DNA of 64,000 nucleotides from Sphingomonas taxi (GTDB lineage: Bacteria > Pseudomonadota > Alphaproteobacteria > Sphingomonadales > Sphingomonadaceae): contig NZ_CP009571.1 in assembly GCF_000764535.1 (NCBI RefSeq), forward strand, positions 2,847,001 through 2,911,000, read 5' to 3'. Positions within the stretch are counted from its first letter, which is position 1. Each line of letters begins with the position of its first letter. The notes beneath the pieces are model-generated. The model was not told the DNA's origin. It did no database searches and saw only the letters and a list, made by a program, of their open reading frames with translations. Positions 20,673 through 27,788 of this stretch are shown piece by piece. The position numbers were made by a program, and so were the translations under genes.

Positions 20673-22147
20673 AGCGGATCGGCGCGCTGCTCGCCGCGCT
20701 GCTGCTCGGCACCGCGGCGGCACCGGCGCCGTCGGTGACGCGGCCGGTGACCGTCGTGCTGCGCGCCGCCGTCGACCGGCCGTCGACGGTGTTCGAGGGC
20801 TGGGGGACCGCGCTCGCCTGGTTCGCCAACGTCACCGGCGGCTGGCCGGAGGCGGAGCGGACGCGGCTCGCCGATATGTTCTATACCGGGCGGGGGCTCG
20901 GCTGGACGATCGCGCGCTACAATATCGGCGGCGGCGATGCCGCGGACACCAAACCCTATCTGCGCACCGGCGCGGCGGTGCCGGGCTTCTGGCGGCTGCC
21001 GCCCGGCACGCAGGCGCAGGACTGGCGCGCCGACGATCCGCGGATGTGGGACTGGTCGCAGGACGCCAACCAGCGCTGGTGGCTCGATGCGATTCACGCG
21101 CGCGTGCCGGGCGCGATCTTCGAGGCCTTCTCCAACTCGCCGCCGTGGTTCATGACCGTCTCGGGCAAGGTCTCGGGTGCGGAGAAGCGGACCGACGACA
21201 ATCTGCGCCCCGGTCAGGAAGGCGCCTTCGCCGCCTATCTGGCGCGCAGCGTCGAGGAATTGCAGCGGCGGCATCACATCACCTTCCGCACGCTGTCGCC
21301 GGTCAACGAGCCCAACACCGATTATTGGTATGCCGCCAACACGCAGGAGGGCGCCCACTGGAGCCCGGTGCGGCAGGCGGCGATGATCGACGCCGGCGAC
21401 GCCGCGCTCAAGGCGCGCGGGCTGGCGACGGTCGTCTCGGCACCGGACGAGACCAACTCCCGGCTGTTCCTCGCCGATGTCGCGGCCTATCCACCGGCGA
21501 CGCTGGCGCGGGTCGGCCAGCTCAACGTCCACAGCTACGGCACCTTGTACCAGACGGGTGCGCGCGATGCCGCCCGCGCGGCGGGCATCCGGCTGTGGAT
21601 GAGCGAGAACGATACGCCGCTCGACGGCGATCGGGAGAATTTCGACGGCATGCCCTCGGCGCTCGCCTTCGCCGACCACGTCGTCGCCGATCTCAAGAGG
21701 CTCGAGCCGGCGGCCTGGGTATTCTGGCAGGCGGTGGAGAACCTCTCGGGCGGCAACGGCAAGCCGACCTCGAACTGGGGGCTGATCAAGGCCGATCTGG
21801 CGGCGCCGGCGGCGGGGCCGCATGCGATCCACGTCACGCGCAAATATTGGGCGATGGCGCAGTTCAGCCGCTATATCCGCCCCGGCTATCGACTGGTGCC
21901 GGTCGACGATCTCGACACCGCGGGGGCGTTGTCGCCGGATGGCGCGACGCTGGTGCTGGTCCACGTCAACGGCGGGGTGGCGCCGCGGACGCTGGTGGTG
22001 CCACAGGGCTGGCGCGCGCAGGCGGTGCTGACCGATGCAACGCACGATGCGCGCTGCGTCGCGGGGGTGACCGCGCCGGCGCAGTCGGTGGTGACTTTGG
22101 TGCTGACGCGCGGGCGGGGGAAGCCAGTGGCGTGTCAAGCCGGGTGA
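20669..22147 (+). CDS. GH30-family endo-beta-1,6-galactanase-like enzyme
   Basis: A secreted 492-residue glycosidase starting with GTG at 20669, overlapping the GH127 stop (GTGA). After the signal peptide the protein has FEGWGTALAWFANV, ARYNIGGGDA, the acid/base Glu214 in LSPVNEPN and the nucleophile Glu313 in WMSENDT. It ends in a beta-sandwich that completes the GH30 fold. FEGWG(T/S)(A/S)LAWWAN followed by NIGG is the pattern I associate with fungal and bacterial endo-beta-1,6-galactanases (GH30_5), which cut the beta-1,6-galactan side chains of arabinogalactan-proteins. The subfamily is inferred from these motifs and the neighbours; GH30 membership is firm. Confidence 0.83.
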   Translation: MKRIGALLAALLLGTAAAPAPSVTRPVTVVLRAAVDRPSTVFEGWGTALAWFANVTGGWPEAERTRLADMFYTGRGLGWTIARYNIGGGDAADTKPYLRTGAAVPGFWRLPPGTQAQDWRADDPRMWDWSQDANQRWWLDAIHARVPGAIFEAFSNSPPWFMTVSGKVSGAEKRTDDNLRPGQEGAFAAYLARSVEELQRRHHITFRTLSPVNEPNTDYWYAANTQEGAHWSPVRQAAMIDAGDAALKARGLATVVSAPDETNSRLFLADVAAYPPATLARVGQLNVHSYGTLYQTGARDAARAAGIRLWMSENDTPLDGDRENFDGMPSALAFADHVVADLKRLEPAAWVFWQAVENLSGGNGKPTSNWGLIKADLAAPAAGPHAIHVTRKYWAMAQFSRYIRPGYRLVPVDDLDTAGALSPDGATLVLVHVNGGVAPRTLVVPQGWRAQAVLTDATHDARCVAGVTAPAQSVVTLVLTRGRGKPVACQAG

Positions 22148-22236
22148 TAGTGGTGGCCCGGACGGGTTGCGGTCCCGGCTGACAGGCGCAACGCGCAAAG
22201 CTAGACTGCCAAGCGGGCGACCAGTTTGGATGTGAT

Positions 22237-22785
22237 ATGACCGCTTTGACCGACGACGCTCCCCGGACACGATGGGCCACCCGGCAGGATATCCCGGCAC
22301 TCAAGGCGCTCATGGAACGGGCGATCGATGCGCTTCAAACCGGCTTGCTGTCCCCGGAACAGGTCGCAGCCAGTCACGCGATCATGGGATTGGACACGCA
22401 GCTGATCGAGGACGGCACCTACCTGATCGCAGAGCGTGACGGGGTCATCATGGGTTGCGGCGGTTGGAGCAAGCGGGCGACCCTCTACGGGGGCGATCAT
22501 AGCAGCGCATTGCGCGCGCCCGAGCTTCTCGATCCGGCGCAGCATCCCGCAAGGATCAGGGCGATGTACACGGATCCCGATTTCGTCCGGCAGGGTGTAG
22601 GCCGGCTTATCCTGAAGGGATGCGAGGACGCCGCTGCTTCGCATGGTTTCACCAGCGTCGAATTGATGGCGACGTTGAGCGGAGAGCGCCTCTATGCGGT
22701 GAACGGCTACCAGCCGGTGGAGACCGTCGAGGCTGTTGCGAACGGCATAGCGATCCCACTGATCCGGATGCAGAAACCGCTTTGA
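22237..22785 (+). CDS. GNAT-family N-acetyltransferase
   Basis: A 182-residue cytoplasmic acetyltransferase of the GNAT fold. It has a beta-strand with YLIAERDGVIMGCGGWS, the acetyl-CoA motif VRQGVGRLILKGCED (Q/RxxGxG/A) and a C-terminal GERLYAVNGYQPVE. The substrate cannot be inferred. It stands between the GH30 and GH43 genes of the carbohydrate locus but has no signal peptide and is separated by gaps of about 90 and 60 bases. Its base composition looks somewhat lower in GC than its neighbours, so it may be a later insertion rather than part of the pathway. Confidence 0.82.
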   Translation: MTALTDDAPRTRWATRQDIPALKALMERAIDALQTGLLSPEQVAASHAIMGLDTQLIEDGTYLIAERDGVIMGCGGWSKRATLYGGDHSSALRAPELLDPAQHPARIRAMYTDPDFVRQGVGRLILKGCEDAAASHGFTSVELMATLSGERLYAVNGYQPVETVEAVANGIAIPLIRMQKPL

Positions 22786-22846
22786 CCGTTTCCGAACCGG
22801 CGCGACCCGACTCGCTGGCGCAAAAGAGACGTGCGACCGTAATACG

Positions 22847-24211
22847 TCAGTCGATCGTCCACTCCCAATAACCGTCCTTGCCGCTGCCCGTCGTCAGCCG
22901 CAGGTAGCGCGTGCGCAGCGTGTGCGACAGCGCGATCGGCGAGCCCGAGCGTGCCGCCGTCGGCACCACCGTGCGCCAAGCCCGGCCGTCGTCCGAAGCC
23001 TCGATGCCGACCGTATAGGTCCGCGTCGCATATTCCGGCCGCAGCCTGCTGCCCGTCACCGCGCGTACCGCGCCGAGATCGGCCACCAGCGTCGCCGCCG
23101 CCTCACCGCCACCTCGCCACAAGGTCGCGTAATTGTCGTCCGCCGCACGCGCCGCGCCATAGGCCCCCTCGCCGCTCCCCGACGCCTGCCAGCGCAAGCC
23201 CCGCGCCCGCGCCGGCGCGAAGCCCTTCACCGCGCCGCCATGCGACGGCGCCACCCGCGCCAGCGTGCCGTCGGTGCCTATGCGCAGCGGATCGACCGCG
23301 ATCTGGCGCAACACCTCCTCGCCGCCGCGCGGCCACGGCAAGGCCTGCCGGTGATAGAGGATATAGGCCTGACCGCCGCTGCGGAATATCGCGTGATGGC
23401 CGGGGCTGATGATGTCGCGGCTGGCATCGGTGGTCAGGATCGGGCTGTCGGCGGCCTCCCTGAACGGGCCGAACGGCGTGTCGCTGATCGCATAGCGGAC
23501 CTTGTACGTGTCCTTGGTCGTGTTGCCGTCGCTATAGGTCAGCGCGTAGCGTTTCCCCGCCTTCACCATGAACGGCCCCTCGAAATAGTTCGCGGGGGTG
23601 ACGTCGCGCGGAACGCCGTCGAAGGTCACCATGTCGGGCTTCAGTTTGACGACGAAGCAATGGCCGTTGGTCCAGTTGAGCCCCGACCCCCAATAGAGAT
23701 AGGCCTGCCCGTCGCTATCGATGAACGCCTCGGCGTCGATCATATGATAGGCGGGCGCGAAGTCGCGCGCGACCAGCGGCTTGCCGCCATTGGCGTCGTC
23801 CCATGGCCCTGCCGGCGAAGGCGCGCTGCCGACCCAGATCTCGCTGCCGACCGAGACGTACATATACCAGCGGCCGTTCGCCGCCTTGACCACTGACGGC
23901 GCCCAGACCTTGGAATCACCCGAGGTCGGGCTGGTCGCCGCCTGTTTGGTCGGCCAGTTCGGCTGCGAGAAGGTCCAGTCGCGGCCATTGTCCGAGGTCC
24001 AGAGCCCGAGCGTATCGCCGCCCCACGGATCGATCGTCGCGAAGACGTACCAGCGGCCGCCGTCGCGGACGATCGACGGATCGGCGAAATAGCCCGGCAG
24101 CAGCGGATTGCCCGCACCCGTCGCGTCCCAGCGTGCCGGCGCAACCGCCGCACTGACCAGCAGCGCCGCGGCGGGCAGCAGCGCGCGGGCGACTAGGGAT
24201 CGGATCGTCAT
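22847..24211 (-). CDS. GH43 glycosidase with C-terminal F5/8-type (CBM32-like) domain
   Basis: A secreted 454-residue enzyme. The signal peptide is at 1-25 and a five-bladed GH43 propeller follows (about 35-315). The predicted catalytic base is Asp44 in FADPSIV, Asp159 in MIDAEAFIDSDG tunes acidity, and the proton donor is Glu211 in YFEGPF. A discoidin-like sugar-binding domain follows (about 325-454) with ADDNYATLW and a closing YLRLTTGSGK. GH43 members of this build remove arabinofuranose or galactose from arabinogalactan or arabinan. The ATG at 24211 has GGAGG eight bases upstream, inside the end of the preceding gene, and the two genes overlap in expression signals. It is the last gene of the minus-strand operon that begins at 26848. 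Confidence 0.85.
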   Translation of the reverse strand: MTIRSLVARALLPAAALLVSAAVAPARWDATGAGNPLLPGYFADPSIVRDGGRWYVFATIDPWGGDTLGLWTSDNGRDWTFSQPNWPTKQAATSPTSGDSKVWAPSVVKAANGRWYMYVSVGSEIWVGSAPSPAGPWDDANGGKPLVARDFAPAYHMIDAEAFIDSDGQAYLYWGSGLNWTNGHCFVVKLKPDMVTFDGVPRDVTPANYFEGPFMVKAGKRYALTYSDGNTTKDTYKVRYAISDTPFGPFREAADSPILTTDASRDIISPGHHAIFRSGGQAYILYHRQALPWPRGGEEVLRQIAVDPLRIGTDGTLARVAPSHGGAVKGFAPARARGLRWQASGSGEGAYGAARAADDNYATLWRGGGEAAATLVADLGAVRAVTGSRLRPEYATRTYTVGIEASDDGRAWRTVVPTAARSGSPIALSHTLRTRYLRLTTGSGKDGYWEWTID

Positions 24212-24215
24212 CGCG

Positions 24216-25232
24216 TCAGCCTCCATGGGTGGGGTGAGTCTCGCCGTCGAGCTCGCTCGCCTCGCGCACCACCGCGACGCTGTCGCCGGTGTCACGCATC
24301 TCGTACAATTTGCCGCGCGCATTGTGGAACGGGCGGTGCAGCACCATCATCAACCCGCCGTCGAAGCGGCGGAAGATCATGCCATGGCCGCTGTCGGCGC
24401 GGACCAGCGGCGGCAATTGCTCCCACGGGCCGGCGAGCTCGCCGCTGCGCGAGCGCGCCACGCCCTGCACGTAGGAACCGCGATCGTCATAGCTCGACCA
24501 GAGCATCAACAGCCGGCCGGTGCGGGTGCGGAACAGCTCCGGCCCGTCGGTGACGTAGATCTTGTCGCCCTCCTTCTGTGGCCGGCCCGACGCCCAGGGC
24601 GCCTCCGAAGCGCGGAACAGCAAGCGGGGCGCGCCCGCCGCCTTGAGCGTCGCATCGAGCGGCAGCGCTTCGATCGTGCCGTCGCGCGCCTGCACCCATT
24701 CGTGCGCATAGACCAGCCACGGCTTGCCGGCGCGATCGACGTGGAGCGTGCCGTCGAGCGTCATCAGTTCCTTCGGGGCGATCGGGTCGCCGTCGCGCAA
24801 CAGCGTGAACGGCCCGCCGAGCCGGTCCGCCACCGCCAGCACGGTGCCGCGGCGATGCGTTCCCGGCTTGGCGAGCCTGGCGGTTTCGTTGTGGAAGGTC
24901 GTGAACAGATACCAGCGACCGCGCCAGCGATGCACCTCGGGCGCCCAGGCACCGTCGTTCGCCCAGGTCCCGTCCGGCAGCGTGAAGACGACGGTCGGGC
25001 GCGTCCAATGCTTCAGGTCGCGGCTGGTATAGGCCATGATGCCGAGCCGCTTGTCGCCGGTCATCTCCGCCTGATTGGTGGTGAACAGCCAATAGGTGCG
25101 CGTCGCGGCATCGGCGACGATCCACGGATCATGAAGCGGCATCGCTGGCATCGTCAGCGGTGCGGGGGTCGGCGCCGGCGCGGCGGCAATCGGCAGCGCG
25201 AGCATCAGTGCGAAAGCGGCACGCCACATCAT
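24216..25232 (-). CDS. GH43-like secreted glycosidase
   Basis: A 338-residue single-domain propeller enzyme with a signal peptide (MMWRAAFALMLALPIAAA). The acidic triad of GH43 is recognisable: Asp35 in LHDPWIV, Asp160 in LMTLDGTLHVD and Glu232 in TDGPELF. WAPEVHRWRGRWYLFTT and SGHGMIFRRFDGGLMMVLHRP are further family signatures. Substrate preference cannot be read, although arabinofuranosyl side chains are the usual target. Its ATG overlaps the stop of the upstream GH35-like gene (ATGA at 25232-25229) and its end lies 4 bases before the next start, so the three genes form one tightly coupled operon. Confidence 0.8.
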   Translation of the reverse strand: MMWRAAFALMLALPIAAAPAPTPAPLTMPAMPLHDPWIVADAATRTYWLFTTNQAEMTGDKRLGIMAYTSRDLKHWTRPTVVFTLPDGTWANDGAWAPEVHRWRGRWYLFTTFHNETARLAKPGTHRRGTVLAVADRLGGPFTLLRDGDPIAPKELMTLDGTLHVDRAGKPWLVYAHEWVQARDGTIEALPLDATLKAAGAPRLLFRASEAPWASGRPQKEGDKIYVTDGPELFRTRTGRLLMLWSSYDDRGSYVQGVARSRSGELAGPWEQLPPLVRADSGHGMIFRRFDGGLMMVLHRPFHNARGKLYEMRDTGDSVAVVREASELDGETHPTHGG

Positions 25233-26848
25233 CGATTCTCCTGCACGGTAACCATCAGCGTCTTGCCTTCCGGCGGCAGGATCAGTCCGAACGCGGTCTC
25301 GTCGCCGTTGAGCAGCCGCTCGCGCACCCAGCGCCCTGCCTCGAAATGTCCCTCCTCGACCGTGACGAGCTGGACGCTGCCGTGCGCGCCAAGCCGCGGC
25401 GCGAACTTGAGGTTCGTCCTTGCCCCGGTGAGCAGGAAGCGATCGGGCGCGGCGCGCGCGACGATCACCCGCCCCGACAGGTCCTTGTTGCCCTGCCCGC
25501 GCGGCCCGCCATAGCCGTCGCGCACCTCGCCGAAGCGCGCGACGAGATCCACGTCGCCGAAGACGAGCGGCACGTTCGCCATACCGTCTTCCTCGACCGC
25601 GACGCGCACCTGCCCCGCATCGCGCAGCGGCAGCAGGAACGGCGCCGCCTCGCGCAGCAGGCGATAGTCGAGCGCAATCGGCTCCTCCGCCTCCTCCCCG
25701 TCCTTGAGGCCGAAGCCTGCACCGATGCCGAACTTGCCGATGCCGACGGCATGCGGCTGCGCCAGCGTCCAGAAGGCGTGGCGGGCATGCGCCATGCTGC
25801 CGCCCGTCTCGGGCACGAACAGCGGATTGCCGGGCACGTCATAGGCGCGCGCGATCTCGGTATAAGGCGCGACATTGGTGTCGTAATTGTCCACGCCGAC
25901 GACGTCGATCGCGGGTGCCAGCGCGCGCCATTGCGGCAGCAGCCACGATACCGCGCCGCCCGAGGGCGAACTGTCCCCCGGCCGCAATAGACCCGGCTGC
26001 TCGCGCGGCCAGACGTTGACGTAGAGCGGCAGATCATAGGCGCGCTTCCCCGCCGCCGCGACCGCGCCGATATAGCGTGCGGTGTGATAGGCCATGAATG
26101 CCTCGGGCGCGCGCTCGGCGTAATTGGCGGTCCAGTCGCCGGGTTTCGCGCCGCGCATGTCGGCGGGCACCGCGGCGCGGAACAGCGCCTCGGCGGCGGG
26201 CGCATGATCGCGATCGGCGCCGAGCGTCCCCGCCTCATTCTCCACCTGCACCATGACGACGGTCTTCTGCCTCCCGTCGACAGCTTTCAGATGCGCCATC
26301 AACGCGGCGAAGGCGCGCGCATCGGCGTCGCGGCTGGCGGTGGCGATCGGCGACAGCACCTCGATCGGCTTGCCCTGCGCGTCGACGACCCGCGGGAAGC
26401 GCGCGGTGTCGCGCTTCACCCAGGCGGGCGTGTAGCTCATGTTGGCGTTCTTCCACGTCCCGAACCACAGCAGCACCAGCCGCTCCTGCTGCGCGCGCGC
26501 CTCGGCGATCAGCCCGTCGACCACCGTCCAGTCGAACCGCCCCTCGACCGGCTCGACCGATTCCCAGCCGATCGGCGCCATCACCGTATTGGCATGGCTC
26601 CGCCGGATCGCGGGCGCGAGGCGGCGCAGTTCGGCGGGGAAGCCGCTGGAATTGTTGAGCTGGATACCGAGCAGCAGGAACGGCTGGCCATCGACGTGCA
26701 GCGCCAGCTTGCCCGCGTCGGTGGCGACGAAGCGGCTGTCCTGCGCCGCCAGCGGCGCCGCCACGACGCCGCAGGCGAGCAGCAGCGCGGCAGCGGCACG
26801 CCCGATGCCGGACGTCCAGGCACATCGCGTCACCGACCGTCGCTCCAT
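25229..26848 (-). CDS. GH35-like beta-galactosidase with DUF5597-type C-terminus
   Basis: A 539-residue secreted enzyme. The signal peptide ends near PLAAQ. A GH35/GH42-type TIM barrel follows, with LGIQLNNSSG, MAPIGWESVEPVEGRFDW, the acid/base Glu205 in MVQVENEAG and the nucleophile Glu347 in FVPETGG, then a beta-sandwich tail (about 390-539) as in DUF5597 proteins. These enzymes release galactose from the non-reducing ends of beta-galactans. AGGAGCGG precedes the ATG at 26848. It is the first gene of a three-gene operon with two GH43 enzymes, and an exact ATGT-agg-ACAT operator-like site lies 23 bases upstream, so control by the adjacent GntR regulator is likely. Confidence 0.85.
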   Translation of the reverse strand: MERRSVTRCAWTSGIGRAAAALLLACGVVAAPLAAQDSRFVATDAGKLALHVDGQPFLLLGIQLNNSSGFPAELRRLAPAIRRSHANTVMAPIGWESVEPVEGRFDWTVVDGLIAEARAQQERLVLLWFGTWKNANMSYTPAWVKRDTARFPRVVDAQGKPIEVLSPIATASRDADARAFAALMAHLKAVDGRQKTVVMVQVENEAGTLGADRDHAPAAEALFRAAVPADMRGAKPGDWTANYAERAPEAFMAYHTARYIGAVAAAGKRAYDLPLYVNVWPREQPGLLRPGDSSPSGGAVSWLLPQWRALAPAIDVVGVDNYDTNVAPYTEIARAYDVPGNPLFVPETGGSMAHARHAFWTLAQPHAVGIGKFGIGAGFGLKDGEEAEEPIALDYRLLREAAPFLLPLRDAGQVRVAVEEDGMANVPLVFGDVDLVARFGEVRDGYGGPRGQGNKDLSGRVIVARAAPDRFLLTGARTNLKFAPRLGAHGSVQLVTVEEGHFEAGRWVRERLLNGDETAFGLILPPEGKTLMVTVQENR

Positions 26849-26870
26849 CGCCCGCTCCTGCCCTATTTTA

Positions 26871-26883
26871 TATGTAGGACATG
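26871..26883. promoter_or_regulatory. Operator-like site C (TATGT-agg-ACATG)
   Basis: A perfect ATGT-nnn-ACAT match, upstream of the GH35-like operon. The 10-base core TATGTAGGACAT is identical to site D at 27738, which serves the TonB receptor. In such GC-rich DNA the identical AT-rich core at two promoters is unlikely to be chance. Confidence 0.65.
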
Positions 26884-26919
26884 ACTTCCGCTGCGAAGAC
26901 GGTCAAGACGCAACTTGGA

Positions 26920-27630
26920 TCAAGCGATCCGCATCGCCTGTTCGGTATCGCGCTGCGCCTGTTCGATCAGCGCGGTCGCCGCGGCATGCGCCGCCGCCGG
27001 GTCGGCACGCGCGATCGTCTCGAACAAGGCCTGATGCTGCGGGATCGAATCGATGTAATCGGCGACGACGCGATATTTGAAGAACGTCGTCCAGCGCACC
27101 GCCGACGAGATGCTGCTCGACAGGCTGCCGAGCAATTCGTTGGCGGTCGCCTCGAGCAGCACCGCATGGAATTGCTCGTCCGCCGCCTGACCCGCGACGC
27201 TCTCCAGACCGTGGTGCGTCATCAGTTCGAGCGCATGGCCGAGTCGCGATAATTGCCGCGCGGTGCGATGCGTCGCGGCGAGCGCGGCGGCGGCCGGTTC
27301 GACGATCAGCCGTAGTTCGAACAGGCTTTTGACGAAGCCGACCGGCGGTTCGCCCTCGAACATCCAGCCGAGCATCTCGGTATCGAGCAGATTCCAGTCG
27401 ACCCGTTCGCGCACCCGCGTTCCCGTCTTGCGGCGGCTTTCGATCAAGCCCTTGGCGGTCAGCATACGCAGCGCCTCGCGGATGACGTTGCGCGCCACGC
27501 CGAACCGGTCGGCAAGATCGAACTCGCCGGGAATCGTCTCGCCCGGCGTATAGTCGCCGGTGACAATCGCGACGCCGAGCGTCCGCGCGATCGTCACGTG
27601 CGCTGGCCTGATCCGTTCGCGTTTCGCCAA
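26920..27630 (-). CDS. GntR-family (FadR/FCD) transcriptional regulator
   Basis: A DNA-binding regulator of about 236 residues. The winged helix-turn-helix is visible in IPGEFDLADRFGVARNVIREALRMLTAKGLIESRRKTGTRV. This is followed by an all-helical FCD ligand-binding domain containing FELRLIVEPAAAALAA and DEQFHAVLLEATANELL. The open frame extends to 27705 without an ATG. I place the start at a TTG (27630) ten residues ahead of the domain, preceded by GGGAAGG; a GTG at 27699 or a TTG at 27705 are alternatives. It is divergent from the TonB receptor, and the intergenic region holds one exact and one weaker ATGT-nnn-ACAT site. It is the obvious candidate regulator of the carbohydrate locus, sensing a sugar or sugar acid. 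Confidence 0.85.
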   Translation of the reverse strand: MAKRERIRPAHVTIARTLGVAIVTGDYTPGETIPGEFDLADRFGVARNVIREALRMLTAKGLIESRRKTGTRVRERVDWNLLDTEMLGWMFEGEPPVGFVKSLFELRLIVEPAAAALAATHRTARQLSRLGHALELMTHHGLESVAGQAADEQFHAVLLEATANELLGSLSSSISSAVRWTTFFKYRVVADYIDSIPQHQALFETIARADPAAAHAAATALIEQAQRDTEQAMRIA

Positions 27631-27711
27631 TTTTTTATGAACCTTCCCAAGGGCATGGCGAGGGATCGCCGTCCCATCGATAGGCCGCAACCGATCCACC
27701 TGCAAATTTCA

Positions 27712-27724
27712 TTTGTCCGGCATA
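27712..27724. promoter_or_regulatory. Weak operator-like site D-prime (TTGT-ccg-GCAT)
   Basis: TTTGTccgGCATAA matches six of the eight palindrome bases and lies 26 bases from the exact site at 27738. It could be a secondary or autoregulatory site of the GntR regulator. The evidence is weak. Confidence 0.3.
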
Positions 27725-27737
27725 ATCCGACTCGTTA

Positions 27738-27750
27738 TATGTAGGACATT
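27738..27750. promoter_or_regulatory. Operator-like site D (TATGT-agg-ACATT)
   Basis: An exact ATGT-nnn-ACAT palindrome 39 bases before the TonB receptor start and within the divergent promoter of the GntR gene. The same TATGTAGGACAT core occurs in front of the GH35-like operon at 26871. Confidence 0.65.
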
Positions 27751-27788
27751 ACACGGCACTCATGTCGGTATTATTGGGGAGAGGGACC

